DNA from: Aureimonas glaciei
GTDB taxonomy: Bacteria; Pseudomonadota; Alphaproteobacteria; Rhizobiales; Rhizobiaceae
NCBI RefSeq assembly: GCF_014643375.1
Contig: NZ_BMJJ01000006.1
Location: 62,001-126,000, forward strand
Direction: 5' to 3'
DNA length: 64,000 bases
The notes beneath the pieces were generated by a model that did no database searches, was not told the DNA's origin, and saw nothing but the letters and a program-made list of their open reading frames with translations. The translations under genes were made by a program, and so were the position numbers. Positions 37,930-47,018 of this stretch are shown one piece after another. The first letter of the stretch is position 1; each line of letters begins with the position of its first letter.

Positions 37930-39396
37930 ATGACCGACCGTCCCGAGCGCTATGCGCTGACCCCGGACCTTTCCATCAGCCGGGTGATCACCGGCCTCTG
38001 GCAGGTCGCCGACATGGAGCGCTCCGGCACGCCGCTCGACGTCGACAAGGCCGCCGATGCGCTCGCCGCCTATGCCGATGCCGGCTTCGACACTTTTGAC
38101 ATGGCCGACCACTACGGCAGCGCCGAGATCGTCACGGGGCGTCTCTTGTCGCGCCCCCGGACCGGACCGCGCGCGCTCGCCTTCACCAAGTGGTGCCCGC
38201 AGCCCGGCCCGATGACGCCCGAGATCGTGCGCGCCGGCGTCGAGGAGCGGCTGCAGCGCCTCGGCGTCGAGAAGGTGGATCTCCTGCAATTGCACTGGTG
38301 GTCGTTCGAGCACCCCGCCTGGCTGGACGCTCTGCACGTCTTCAAGGACCTCAAGGCCGAGGGCAAGATCGGCGCGATCGGCCTCACCAATGTCGACGCT
38401 GCCCATCTCGCGCTGGCCGTCGCGGACGGCATCCCTGTCGTCACCGACCAGGTGTCCTTTTCGCTGATCGACCGCCGTGCCGCCGGTCCGCTCTCCGCCA
38501 TCTGCGCCTCCACCGGCGCGCGGCTCCTCGCCTACGGCACGCTCTGCGGCGGCTTCCTCTCCGACCGCTGGCTCGGCAAGCCCGAGCCAGCGGCGATCGG
38601 CGACTGGAGCGGCATGAAGTACAAGCGCTTCATCGACGCCGCCGGCGGCTGGGCGGCGTTCCAGACGGTGCTCGAAGCCGCCGCCGAGATCGGCCGCAAG
38701 CACGGCGCCTCGATCGCCAATGTCGCGACGCGCTGGGTGCTAGACCATCCCGCCGTTGCCGGCGTCATCGTCGGGGCCCGCATCGGCGAGCGCGAGCACC
38801 GCGCCGACAATCTGGCCCTGTTCGATCTCGCCTTCGACGCCGAAGACCGCGAGCGCCTTGCCGCGGCCCTGGCCGGCATGGCGCCGATCCCGGGCGATTG
38901 CGGCGACGAGTACCGCCGCCCGCCTTATCTCACGGCCTCCGGCGACCTCAGCCACCACCTCGACGCCATCCCTTCCGTCTTCACGGCCGAGCCAGTTCCC
39001 GGCCGGCCGGGCCGCAGCCGCGTCTCGTCGGGCAGCATCTGGGAGCCGCTCGCCGGCTACAGCCGCGCCGTGCGCGACGGCGACCGCATCTTCGTCTCCG
39101 GTACCACCGCGACGCATGGCGCCGACCGGATCGTCGCGCCGGGCGATGCGGGCGCGCAGGCGACCTACGTGCTCGACAAGATCGCCGCCAGCCTGAAGGC
39201 GCTCGGCGGTACCCTGGAGGACGTCGTGCGCACGCGCGTCTATCTCAGCGACGTCGCCGACTGGGAGGCGGTGTCGCGTGCCCATGGCCGCTTCTTCGGC
39301 GACATCCGCCCGGCCAATACGCTCCTCGCCGTCGGCGCCTTGGTCGGCGACTACGCGGTCGAGATCGACGCCGAGGCGGTGGTCCAGAGCGACTGA
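37930..39396 (+). CDS. Aldo/keto reductase-Rid domain fusion protein
   Basis: This 488-residue protein joins two families. Residues ~1-325 are an aldo/keto reductase: FDTFDMADHYGSAE supplies Asp/Tyr, AFTKWCP the Lys and LLQLHWWSF the His, with LLAYGTLCGGFLSDRWLG and GVIVGARIGERE further on. Residues ~355-488 are a Rid (YjgF/UK114) domain: YSRAVRDGDRIFVSGTTATH, then VVRTRVYLSDVADWEAV. In RidA-type imine deaminases the catalytic Arg lies in a PARS motif; here it reads PANT, so the deaminase Arg is missing. The reductase half is a paralogue of the enzyme at 29859. GGAGATCTCC precedes the ATG. Together they might reduce and bind a reactive imine or enamine intermediate, but that is inference. Confidence 0.88.
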   Translation: MTDRPERYALTPDLSISRVITGLWQVADMERSGTPLDVDKAADALAAYADAGFDTFDMADHYGSAEIVTGRLLSRPRTGPRALAFTKWCPQPGPMTPEIVRAGVEERLQRLGVEKVDLLQLHWWSFEHPAWLDALHVFKDLKAEGKIGAIGLTNVDAAHLALAVADGIPVVTDQVSFSLIDRRAAGPLSAICASTGARLLAYGTLCGGFLSDRWLGKPEPAAIGDWSGMKYKRFIDAAGGWAAFQTVLEAAAEIGRKHGASIANVATRWVLDHPAVAGVIVGARIGEREHRADNLALFDLAFDAEDRERLAAALAGMAPIPGDCGDEYRRPPYLTASGDLSHHLDAIPSVFTAEPVPGRPGRSRVSSGSIWEPLAGYSRAVRDGDRIFVSGTTATHGADRIVAPGDAGAQATYVLDKIAASLKALGGTLEDVVRTRVYLSDVADWEAVSRAHGRFFGDIRPANTLLAVGALVGDYAVEIDAEAVVQSD

Positions 39397-39522
39397 GGCA
39401 GCGCCTTGGCGGTGCGGGAAGGACACTTCTATTGCGCCGGCCGCCACCCTTGCTATCATCGCGGGAACACCGGTCGGACAGCATCCTAGAGCCGATTGAC
39501 AGGCGAACCGAGCCTGGACATC

Positions 39523-39540
39523 TTGTTAGTAGACCAACAA
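39523..39540. promoter_or_regulatory. Palindromic operator upstream of the polyamine-type importer
   Basis: TTGTTAGTAGACCAACAA is an 18-bp palindrome with 7 of 9 pairs matched, only 16 bp before the binding-protein ATG. Its core TTAGTAGACCAA fits TTnGTnnACnAA, close to the operator type of FCD-GntR regulators. The same core occurs at 58235-58246 and 59052-59063. Confidence 0.6.
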
Positions 39541-39556
39541 ATAGCGGGAGCGTGAC

Positions 39557-40630
39557 ATGCGGCTGACACGGCGTGACATCATGGCGATCATGGGAACCGG
39601 CGCCGTGGCGGCGACGGGTCTCGGCGGTCTCTCCCGGCCTGCCCGCGCGGCCGGCAAGATTACCGTCCTGAACTGGCAGGGCTACGGCACGGACGAGGTC
39701 TGGGCGCTCGAGATCTTCAAGCAGAAGACCGGCATCGAGGTGGTCAGCGACTATTTCAGCTCGGAAGCGGAGATGCTGACCAAGCTGCGCACCAATCCGG
39801 GCGTCTACGACGTCGTCCTCGTCAACTGCGCGCGCACCCAGCAGGCCGTCTCGGAAGGCCTGCTCGACCCGATCGACCTGTCGACCCTCCCGAACGCCGC
39901 CGGCCTGTCGCCGCAGCTGAAGGACAATCCCTTCATCACGGTCGACGGCAAGCCCTACGGCGTCGCCTGGGTCTGGGGCATGAACGCGCTCGCCTACCGC
40001 GAAGGCGGCGCGGCGCCGGAGAGCTACATGGCGCTCGCAGATCCCGCCTATGCCGGCAAGGTCGGCCTCTACGACGACGCCGTGACCGCGATCGGCGTCG
40101 CCGCGCTGATGACCGGCCAGGACATGAACGACCCGAAGGACTTGGAGGCTATCAAGACGCAGCTGAAGGCGCTGAAGCAGAACGTCAAGACGATCTGGTC
40201 GAGCGAGGACCAGTGGAACAAGGCGTTTTCCGCCGGGGAGTTCGACCTGTCGATCTACTGGTCCGGCGCCTCGGTGCGCTCCAAGCGCAATTTCAGCCTG
40301 CCCGTGGTCTTCGACGTGCCGAAGGAGGGCGCGATCGGCTGGTTCGATACCCTGGCGATCCCCGCGACGGCCGAGAACAAGGCCGAGGCGGCACAGTTCA
40401 TCGACTACATGATCGATCCCGACTTCTATTTCGAATGGGCGACCAAGATCGGCGCGCCGGCCTCGGCCAACGAGGCGGCGATGCAGAAGCTGCCGGCCGA
40501 CGATCTCAGCCGCCAGGTTCACGATCCGAAATTCCTGGCGTCGATGACGCTGATGGCGCCCATGGAGGACGCCAAGCGCGAGACCTTCAACAATCTCTGG
40601 CAAGAGGTGAAGGCCTTCTATGCCAGCTGA
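39557..40630 (+). CDS. ABC transporter periplasmic binding protein, spermidine/putrescine (PotD) type
   Basis: This 357-residue family-1 type binding protein begins with a Tat signal: RLTRRDIMAIMG, then a hydrophobic stretch and a cleavage site near ARA-A (residue ~32). The mature part opens ITVLNWQGYGTDEVWALEIF, typical of PotD-like proteins, and later has GKPYGVAWVWGMNALAYR and MNDPKDLEAIKTQLKALK. The ligand could be a polyamine or another organic cation. GGGAG precedes the ATG at 39557. Its last codons overlap the permease start by 11 nt. A palindromic operator lies directly upstream. Confidence 0.9.
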   Translation: MRLTRRDIMAIMGTGAVAATGLGGLSRPARAAGKITVLNWQGYGTDEVWALEIFKQKTGIEVVSDYFSSEAEMLTKLRTNPGVYDVVLVNCARTQQAVSEGLLDPIDLSTLPNAAGLSPQLKDNPFITVDGKPYGVAWVWGMNALAYREGGAAPESYMALADPAYAGKVGLYDDAVTAIGVAALMTGQDMNDPKDLEAIKTQLKALKQNVKTIWSSEDQWNKAFSAGEFDLSIYWSGASVRSKRNFSLPVVFDVPKEGAIGWFDTLAIPATAENKAEAAQFIDYMIDPDFYFEWATKIGAPASANEAAMQKLPADDLSRQVHDPKFLASMTLMAPMEDAKRETFNNLWQEVKAFYAS

Positions 40631-41549
40631 GGCCAAGGCCTCGCGGGCCGGGGCCGCCGGCATGCCCGGCGCCCCATCCTCGGCGGGGCCGCTGGGCCGG
40701 CTGCCGCCCTGGGTGGCGACGACGGCGCTGCTCCTGCCGACCTATGGCTGGCTCACCCTCGCGGTCCTCCTGCCGCTCGCCACCATGTTCGGCTTCTCCT
40801 TCCTGACGGCAACGCCGATGGGCAACAAGGAGATCGGTTTTACGCTGAAGAACTACCGCGTCTTCGTCGATCAGCCCTATCTTCTCGGCGTCGCCTGGAC
40901 CTCTCTGAAGATCGGCCTGTGGACGACGGCGATCTGCGCCGTCGTCGGCTTCCTCGCCGCCCTGGCGCTGGCCAAGGCGACGGCCGGACGCGTGCGCGAG
41001 ACGCTCTTGATCCTCGTCCTTCTGCCGTTCTGGACGAACGGCCTCGTGCGCGTCTTCTCCTGGACCATGGTGATCCGCGAGGGCGGGTTCCTCGACTGGA
41101 TGGTGCGCGGCGTCTGGCCGGGCGCGCCCTCGCTCGGCTTCCTCTACAGCCAGCCGGCCATCGTCCTGGGCCTCGTGCACGGCTATCTCCCCTACATGGT
41201 GCTCACCTGCTACATCGCGCTCGTCAGCATCGACGATGCGGTGGTCGAGGCCGCCGCGAGCCTCGGCGCACGCTGGTGGACGATCCTGACGAGCATCCTG
41301 ATCCCGATGGCGGCGCCCGGCCTCGTCTCCGGCGCGGTGCTGATCTTCGTGCCGGTCATCGGCGCCTTCATGGAGCCGCGCATCCTCGGCGGCACGGTCG
41401 GCGTGACGCTCGGCACGGTGATCGAGGACCAGTTCACCCAAGCCTTCAACTGGCCGCTCGGGGCAGCGCTCTCCTTCACCATCCTCGCCGTCGTGCTCGC
41501 CGTGTTCGCCACCTTCTCCGGCGTCCTGCGCCGCAGCGCGACGATCTGA
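40620..41549 (+). CDS. ABC transporter permease, PotB type
   Basis: This 309-residue inner-membrane permease has six transmembrane helices after a ~30-residue hydrophilic head. It shows LPFWTNGLVRVFSWTMVIR (PotB-like, about 138-156), GLVHGYLPYMVLTCYIALVSID, and the EAA loop VEAAASLGARWWTILTSILIP (about 209-229) that docks to the ATPase. It starts within the last codons of the binding-protein gene. Confidence 0.92.
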   Translation: MPAEAKASRAGAAGMPGAPSSAGPLGRLPPWVATTALLLPTYGWLTLAVLLPLATMFGFSFLTATPMGNKEIGFTLKNYRVFVDQPYLLGVAWTSLKIGLWTTAICAVVGFLAALALAKATAGRVRETLLILVLLPFWTNGLVRVFSWTMVIREGGFLDWMVRGVWPGAPSLGFLYSQPAIVLGLVHGYLPYMVLTCYIALVSIDDAVVEAAASLGARWWTILTSILIPMAAPGLVSGAVLIFVPVIGAFMEPRILGGTVGVTLGTVIEDQFTQAFNWPLGAALSFTILAVVLAVFATFSGVLRRSATI

Positions 41550-41558
41550 GGGCCCCGC

Positions 41559-42338
41559 ATGCGCCGTCTCGCCCGGGTTTATCTCGCCGTCATCCTCGTC
41601 TTCCTGTATCTGCCGATCGCGGTGATGATCGCCATGGGCTTCAACGCCTCGCCGCTCTACGCCATGCCTTTCAGCTTCACCACTGACTGGTATGCCGCGC
41701 TCGCCGGCAATGCGAGGCTTCTTTCAGCAGGGTGGAACAGCGTCTTCATCGCCTCGATCACCGCCGTCATCGCCACCGTCCTCGGCACCATGGCGGCCGT
41801 CGCCCTGTCGCGCCGCACCTTTCGCGGCGTGACGCTGTTGAAGATCCTGCTTCTGCCGCCGATCGCCATTCCCTGGCTGATCACCGGCACGGCCATGCTC
41901 GTCTTCTTCTTCTGGACCGGCATCGGCCGCGGTTTTCACGCCATCCTCATCGGCCATGTCGCGCTGGCCATTCCCTATGTCGTCCTCGTCGTCGGCACCG
42001 GTCTCGCCACCATCCGCGTCGATTTGGAAGAGGCGGCCATGAGCCTCGGCACGCCGCCGCTCGCCGCCTTCTTCAAGGTGACGCTGCCGCTGCTCTTCCC
42101 CAGCATCGTCGGCGCGGCGCTGTTTGCCTTCGCCGTCTCGCTCGACCAGTTCGTCGTCTCCTATTTCCTGGCGACGCCGGGATCGAGCACCCTGCCGGTC
42201 GAGATCTATTCGGCGATCCGCAAGGGTTTCACGCCGGAAATCAACGCCATCTCGACCATTCTCCTCCTCGGCTCCATGGCCGTCATCCTCGCCTTCGCGA
42301 TCTTCGCCCGCCCAGGAGCCGCCCGTGACCGCAGTTGA
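41559..42338 (+). CDS. ABC transporter permease, PotC type
   Basis: This 259-residue inner-membrane permease has PotC-type features. They are a first helix followed by YLPIAVMIAMGFNASPLY, the segment TDWYAALAGNARLLSAGWNS, and the EAA loop LEEAAMSLGTPPLAAFFKVT (about 157-176). Then comes SLDQFVVSYFLATPGSSTLP, the strongly conserved segment of this subunit. It begins 9 nt after PotB and its end overlaps the ATPase gene by 14 nt. Confidence 0.92.
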   Translation: MRRLARVYLAVILVFLYLPIAVMIAMGFNASPLYAMPFSFTTDWYAALAGNARLLSAGWNSVFIASITAVIATVLGTMAAVALSRRTFRGVTLLKILLLPPIAIPWLITGTAMLVFFFWTGIGRGFHAILIGHVALAIPYVVLVVGTGLATIRVDLEEAAMSLGTPPLAAFFKVTLPLLFPSIVGAALFAFAVSLDQFVVSYFLATPGSSTLPVEIYSAIRKGFTPEINAISTILLLGSMAVILAFAIFARPGAARDRS

Positions 42339-43386
42339 TGTCGAGGCCGTCGCCAAGAGCTACGGCGCGACAAATGTTCTCGAAGACATCTCGGTGCATT
42401 TCGCCGCGGGATCGTTCACCAGCCTGCTCGGGCCGTCCGGTTCCGGCAAGACGACGCTCCTGCGCATCGTCGCCGGCTTCGTCGCGCCGGATCGCGGCCG
42501 CGTGACCATCGGCGGACTGGATGTTACCGACGTGCCGGTCTGGGCGCGCAACATCGGCATGGTGTTCCAGTCCTACGCGCTCTTCCCGCACATGACCGTC
42601 GCCGACAACGTCGCCTTCGGCCTCGGCCGCCGCGGCATCAAGGGCGAGGAAGCGCGGCGTGAGGTGGCGCGGGTGCTGGAACTCGTGCGGCTGCCGGAGT
42701 TCGGCAGACGCATGCCGAAACAGCTGTCGGGCGGCCAGCAGCAGCGCGTCGCGCTCGCCCGGGCGATCGCCATCCGGCCGAGCGTCCTTCTCCTCGACGA
42801 GCCGCTGTCGGCCCTCGACCGGCGGCTGCGTCAGGAGATGCAGGTCGAGCTCCTGCGCATCCAGCGCGAGAGCGGCCTCACCACCATCTTTGTCACGCAC
42901 GACCAGGAGGAGGCGCTGACCCTGTCGGACCGCCTCGCCATCCTCGACCGCGGCCGCATCGTCCAGATCGGCGCGCCGGCCGAGGTCTACGAGAACCCGA
43001 AGACGCGCTTTGCCGCCGAGTTTTTGGGCGACACCAACTTTCTCAGGGGCACCGCCACGGCGACCGGCATCACGCTCGGCGGTGGCGAAAGCCTCGCCTG
43101 CCGTGGGCCGCTGCCGGCGCCGGGAACGCCCGTCACCGCCGCGGTGCGGCCGGAAAAGATCCTGATCGAGGCCGCTGGCGCCACGCCGGAGGGCCAGAAC
43201 CGTGCCGCCGCCACGATCGCCACTGTTGTCTATGCCGGCTCGGCCCTGACCTATACGGCCGAGGCGCTGGGGCAGACGTTCAAGATCTTTGCGCAGAACC
43301 GCGACGCCCGTCCGCATTCACCCGGCGCGGAGGTGACGTTGTCCTGGTCGCCAGAGCACACCGTGCTGGTCGAGGACAGGGGCTGA
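42325..43386 (+). CDS. ABC transporter ATP-binding protein, PotA type
   Basis: This 353-residue ATPase has Walker A LLGPSGSGKTTLL (about 35-47), the Q-loop NIGMVFQSYALFPHM, the signature QLSGGQQQRVALARAI, Walker B VLLLDEPLSALD and the H-loop FVTHDQEEAL. A C-terminal TOBE domain follows (about 245-350, with AAVRPEKILIEAAG). The start is the GTG at 42325, inside the PotC gene, with AGGAG 6 nt before it. The MTAVDVEAVAKSYG N-terminus fits the family. The isochorismatase-like gene starts on its last base. Confidence 0.92.
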   Translation: MTAVDVEAVAKSYGATNVLEDISVHFAAGSFTSLLGPSGSGKTTLLRIVAGFVAPDRGRVTIGGLDVTDVPVWARNIGMVFQSYALFPHMTVADNVAFGLGRRGIKGEEARREVARVLELVRLPEFGRRMPKQLSGGQQQRVALARAIAIRPSVLLLDEPLSALDRRLRQEMQVELLRIQRESGLTTIFVTHDQEEALTLSDRLAILDRGRIVQIGAPAEVYENPKTRFAAEFLGDTNFLRGTATATGITLGGGESLACRGPLPAPGTPVTAAVRPEKILIEAAGATPEGQNRAAATIATVVYAGSALTYTAEALGQTFKIFAQNRDARPHSPGAEVTLSWSPEHTVLVEDRG

Positions 43387-43979
43387 TGCTCGCCCCGATC
43401 GGCCCGAATGCCGTTCATCTCGCCGTCGACATGCAGCGCATCTTCGCCGAGCGCACGGACTGGCACGCGCCCACCATGGCGGACGTGCTGCCGGCGATCC
43501 TGCGTCTGGCCGAGGCCAAACCCGACCGCACGCTCTACAGCCGCTTCACCGTGCCCGAGCATGCCGATGCCGCGCCGGGCCGCTGGAAGACCTATTACGA
43601 GCGCTGGTCGATGTTCACCGGCCGGACCATGGACCTCGGCCTCGTCGATCTCGTCGATCCGCTGAAGGCCATGGCGCGGCCGGACAACGTCTACGACAAG
43701 CCGACCTATTCGCTGTTCGAGACGCCAAGCTTCGTCGAGCGCCTCGCGGAGGGCGGCATCGACACGATCGTGATGACCGGCGTCGAGACCGACGTCTGCG
43801 TGCTGGCGACCCTGTTCGCCGCCGTCGACCGCGGCTTTCGCGTCGTCGCGGTGTCGGACGCGCTGACGAGTTCGGACGCGGCGTCGCATCGGGCGATCCT
43901 GGACGTGCTGCTGCCGCGCATGCCTGAGCAGGTGTGTATCGCGGATACGGACGCGGTGCTGGCGGCGTGGGGCGGGTAG
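43386..43979 (+). CDS. Isochorismatase-family cysteine hydrolase
   Basis: This 197-residue hydrolase of the nicotinamidase/isochorismatase fold has the catalytic Asp in LAVDMQRIF (about residue 15), a Lys in VYDKPTYSLF (about 104) and the nucleophile Cys in GVETDVCVLAT (about 138). Members hydrolyse C-N amide bonds (nicotinamide, N-carbamoyl-sarcosine, biuret, ureidoacrylate) or vinyl ethers; the substrate is not readable here. TGATG overlap with the transporter ATPase suggests that it acts on the imported compound. Directly downstream is the first copy of the nested inverted repeat. Confidence 0.88.
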   Translation: MLAPIGPNAVHLAVDMQRIFAERTDWHAPTMADVLPAILRLAEAKPDRTLYSRFTVPEHADAAPGRWKTYYERWSMFTGRTMDLGLVDLVDPLKAMARPDNVYDKPTYSLFETPSFVERLAEGGIDTIVMTGVETDVCVLATLFAAVDRGFRVVAVSDALTSSDAASHRAILDVLLPRMPEQVCIADTDAVLAAWGG

Positions 43980-44029
43980 GGTTTTTCGGTAACGGTGGCG
44001 CGTCTTCCGGTCAGGTTGGCGTGGCTTCA

Positions 44030-44146
44030 ACCCCCCTCTGTCCTGCCGGACATCTCCCCCTCAAGGGGGGAGATCGGCAGCTGCGGGGTCGGCGACGATC
44101 GATCTCCCCCCTTGAGGGGGAGATGGGCGGCAGCCCAGAGGGGGGT
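44030..44146. repeat. Nested inverted-repeat element, copy 1
   Basis: The 117-bp element ends in perfect 11-bp inverted repeats (ACCCCCCTCTG, 44030-44040; CAGAGGGGGGT, 44136-44146). Inside are two exact 26-bp inverted copies (44051-44076 and 44100-44125), each itself a hairpin around TCAA/TTGA in CCCCC..GGGGG. A second copy lies at 60354-60520. Both copies sit just after plus-strand genes and before convergent minus-strand genes. Such intergenic palindromes are known from Rhizobiales genomes. Confidence 0.85.
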
Positions 44147-44177
44147 ACCTCGCGCGGGGCCGAAGACAGAGTTGGCT

Positions 44178-47018
44178 TTACACAACCCCTTCCACCCAGA
44201 TCGCCCGCACCTCCAGACGCGGCGGCTCAATAAGGCCTGACGGTTCGTACAAACCATCCCAGAACGGCGTGCCGGGATAATACCGGTTGGCCGCCGTGTT
44301 GCGGAGGTGGAGTTCGAGCCTCACCGCCCCGCTGACGCCGCCCAGCGCGAAGGCGGCCTCGCCCGCGACGTGGCGACCGACGGAAATCCCGTCGACAAAG
44401 CACTCCGCCGTCTCGCGCACATCCGGCAGCACGAGGTGCCAGCCGAGCCCGTCCGTCAGCGGCGGCAGATCGACGGTCCGGCGATAGAGCCCCGTGCCGG
44501 CGAAGTCGGCAAAACCTTGGACCTCCCAGCCGCGCGTCACGTCGATGGCTCTCGGGGAGGCCACGCCACCGCGGGTCTGAAAGATCCAGCCATCGATGAG
44601 GTCGATCGCCGCCGGCCCATCGCCGAAGGGATCCGAGGCTTTCGGTGAGCGAGGCGCCAGTTCGCCGTCCTCGACGGTCAGGCAGAGCACCTCTTGCGCC
44701 GCCAATGTCAGGACAAAGGCGCCGCCAACCGCCGTGACGTCGAGGACGGCCGCCGTGCCATTCCCAGGGTCCCAGCGTCGGACCACCCCGATCGGCGCAT
44801 TGACGATGAGCGTGACCCGGCGCGGGACGTCGGCATCGTTGAACAGCGCGATCTTCCAAGTGGCGCCCTCGCGCAGGACGGCGTTCCAGGTCGGCCCTGC
44901 GTCGAAACGGATATCGGGGCAGGGCCGCCGCAAAGCGGCGACGGCGGCTTCGATATCGGCCTTGCCAGCGGCGGGAAGAAGACGAAAGCCGGCCAGGCCG
45001 GCAAGAATGGCGGAACCGTCCTCGTCTGGCCTGCCGATGTGGAGGTGCGCGGCGCCGGACGCCAGAATCGCGCCGCCCGCGCGCGAGAAGGCGGCGAGGT
45101 GCCCGGCCGATGCGGACGTGGCGAGGGTGTCGGCGGATGGCAGGATCAGGGTCCGGTAGCCGGCAAGGGAGGGCTCTGCAAACGGATCGCTGTCGGCCGT
45201 TGCGAGTGCCGGGTTTCCGGTCAGACCCGGACCGGCCTGCTCGCCGCCGGTCATCAGCCGCGCCAGCCCGGCCTCATCGACGATGTCGTAGCCGATTCCG
45301 GCCCGCGCCAGCGCTTCCGCCCACCAGCCGAAATGCCGGCCGCAATCGGGCGAGGGCGCCCCGGCATTGATCGCCGCCAGCGGGTAGAGCAGGGCGACCG
45401 GGCGGAGCGGCTCGCCGTCTTCGAGGAAGGCGGAGATCCGGGAGAGTTCACGGAAGACGCCGGGGCAATCCTCCCACCAGGGTTGAAAATTGAAGCCCGG
45501 CGGAAAGTCGAAGCGCGGCGAGAGCAGGCGCGTGTCGCCATCGACGCCGTCGCTGGCGTTATAGGCGTGCAGGAGGATCTGCCGCGCACCGAAGAGGAGG
45601 TGCCGGATCGCCTGCGCGCGAAACTTTTCCAGCGTCAGCCCCCATTGGCCGGCGAGGCCGGGCAATCCGGTCTCGCGGCCGGTGGAATACTGTTCGATGG
45701 TGCAGCGTTTGCGGCCATGGGCGCGGGCGACGCTATCGCCGAAGCGCGCCGACAGCTGCGGCGCGTAGTCGGCAGCGTCGACGCTGGTGTGGGTACGGAA
45801 GGCGTCGATGGCGAAGTAATCGACGCCCGGCATCGAGCGGGGGTCGAAACCGCCGAGCCCGTCCTGCAGGCCCCAGGCGCCGACATGCGTCAAGAGTTCG
45901 TGGCCGGAGAAGCCGATCCCGCGCGCCGCCGTCCAGCGCGACAGCGTGCCGAAGAAGGCTTCGTGCAACTGGCTCTGATAGGTTTCGAAGAACCGCGTGC
46001 GCAGGCCGGCGGTTTCCGCGCCGATATCCCGCGTCAAGGCCAGCAGCTGCAGCGCCAGCGGGGTCGTGTCGTCGAGCAGGTCCGGTAAGCGGTCGTCCCA
46101 GAGCAGGCTGTTGCCGAGATCGCCGTGATGCTGGTCCCAGCCGTAGAAGCCGGCATAGGGATGGTCGAAGAAGAAGCCTTCCGCCGTGCCGCCCGCCGCC
46201 TCCAGCAGCGGGGCGTAGACCACCGCGGCAAAGCGCTCGGCCGCCTCCGGCATGAGGTAGTTGATCATGCGCGAGGAGCGGCAGCGGGCGGCGACGAAGA
46301 CGGTGACCTCGGTGCCGGCCGCCAGGCGCTCGACCGCAATCCTGCAGCCGTCTTCGCCGGAGGACACGAGTTTTGCGAGGGGCGTGACATCGGCAACTTC
46401 GTCGAGAGTGTACTGCGCTCCCGCCGCGTCGACGCTCCCCGCCGACCCGGTTGGGGACGTCCCCGTCGAGGCCGGTCCGACCGGCGCGGTTCTCGATGGC
46501 GCCGCTGCTGCCGCCACGATCGTCCATTCGCCCCACAGCGGCATGCCGCCCTCATAGACCCAGCTTTTGCCGACATCGCCGAGAAAATCGTAGAAGGGCG
46601 AGGCGATGCCGGAGAGGGCGAGCGACAGCGTGCCCTCCGAGCCGACGATGCCGCGCGTCCAGAAAAGGTGGCGCTCGCGCAGATGGTCGGCGCCATCGAC
46701 CGTGCGGCCGCCGCCATGGCCGGACATCCAGTTGTACTCGTCGTAGATCGTCACGCGCAGGCCGAGGCGCCGCGCTTCGGCGCAGGCAAAGCGAAAGGCG
46801 GCGAGGTAGGCGGGCGACAGGTAGTCCTCGATCGGCATCGCCAGGCGGGCCTGGACCATCACCGTGCCGATGCCGGTCGCCTTCATGTCCTTGAGTTGGC
46901 GGGTCATTTCGGGCTCGGACGGGATGGCGTGCCAGAACCAGAAGGTCGCGGGCTGGAAGTCAGCGGAGGGTGTGCGGAACCAGTCGGGGGCATCGAGCGC
47001 GGCAGGCATCGCGGTCAT
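44178..47018 (-). CDS. Large glycoside hydrolase, GH106/GH2-like
   Basis: This 946-residue protein has an N-terminal barrel-like part with PATFWFWHAIPSEPEMTRQL and MKATGIGTVMVQARLAMPIED, then RRLGLRVTIYDEYNWMSG (about 20-105). A glutamine amidotransferase-like trimerisation segment follows (about 590-720, YRTLILPSADTLA). A C-terminal beta-sandwich resembles a GH2 sugar-binding domain (WHLVLPDVRETAECFVDGI, TPFWDGLYEPSGL). The order resembles alpha-L-rhamnosidases of family GH106. No signal peptide is visible, so it is likely cytoplasmic. I take the ATG at 47018, which overlaps the stop of the upstream hydrolase gene (ATGA). The large open frame above it is antisense shadow. The substrate linkage is unproven. 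Confidence 0.65.
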   Translation of the reverse strand: MTAMPAALDAPDWFRTPSADFQPATFWFWHAIPSEPEMTRQLKDMKATGIGTVMVQARLAMPIEDYLSPAYLAAFRFACAEARRLGLRVTIYDEYNWMSGHGGGRTVDGADHLRERHLFWTRGIVGSEGTLSLALSGIASPFYDFLGDVGKSWVYEGGMPLWGEWTIVAAAAAPSRTAPVGPASTGTSPTGSAGSVDAAGAQYTLDEVADVTPLAKLVSSGEDGCRIAVERLAAGTEVTVFVAARCRSSRMINYLMPEAAERFAAVVYAPLLEAAGGTAEGFFFDHPYAGFYGWDQHHGDLGNSLLWDDRLPDLLDDTTPLALQLLALTRDIGAETAGLRTRFFETYQSQLHEAFFGTLSRWTAARGIGFSGHELLTHVGAWGLQDGLGGFDPRSMPGVDYFAIDAFRTHTSVDAADYAPQLSARFGDSVARAHGRKRCTIEQYSTGRETGLPGLAGQWGLTLEKFRAQAIRHLLFGARQILLHAYNASDGVDGDTRLLSPRFDFPPGFNFQPWWEDCPGVFRELSRISAFLEDGEPLRPVALLYPLAAINAGAPSPDCGRHFGWWAEALARAGIGYDIVDEAGLARLMTGGEQAGPGLTGNPALATADSDPFAEPSLAGYRTLILPSADTLATSASAGHLAAFSRAGGAILASGAAHLHIGRPDEDGSAILAGLAGFRLLPAAGKADIEAAVAALRRPCPDIRFDAGPTWNAVLREGATWKIALFNDADVPRRVTLIVNAPIGVVRRWDPGNGTAAVLDVTAVGGAFVLTLAAQEVLCLTVEDGELAPRSPKASDPFGDGPAAIDLIDGWIFQTRGGVASPRAIDVTRGWEVQGFADFAGTGLYRRTVDLPPLTDGLGWHLVLPDVRETAECFVDGISVGRHVAGEAAFALGGVSGAVRLELHLRNTAANRYYPGTPFWDGLYEPSGLIEPPRLEVRAIWVEGVV

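Noticed and set aside
43386-43979. Isochorismatase-family gene as a maleamate amidase (NicF) of aerobic nicotinate breakdown
   Set aside because: It is in the polyamine-type importer operon 5 kb away, none of nicC, nicD, nicX or nicE is nearby, and no residue specific to NicF can be claimed.
44030-44146. C/G-run repeat as a CRISPR array
   Set aside because: There are only two inverted arms per site, no direct repeats with regular spacers and no cas genes.
44694-46088. Plus-strand open frame opposite the GH106-like gene
   Set aside because: Low-complexity Arg/Gly/Asp product without motifs; the minus-strand protein has coherent glycosidase domains.
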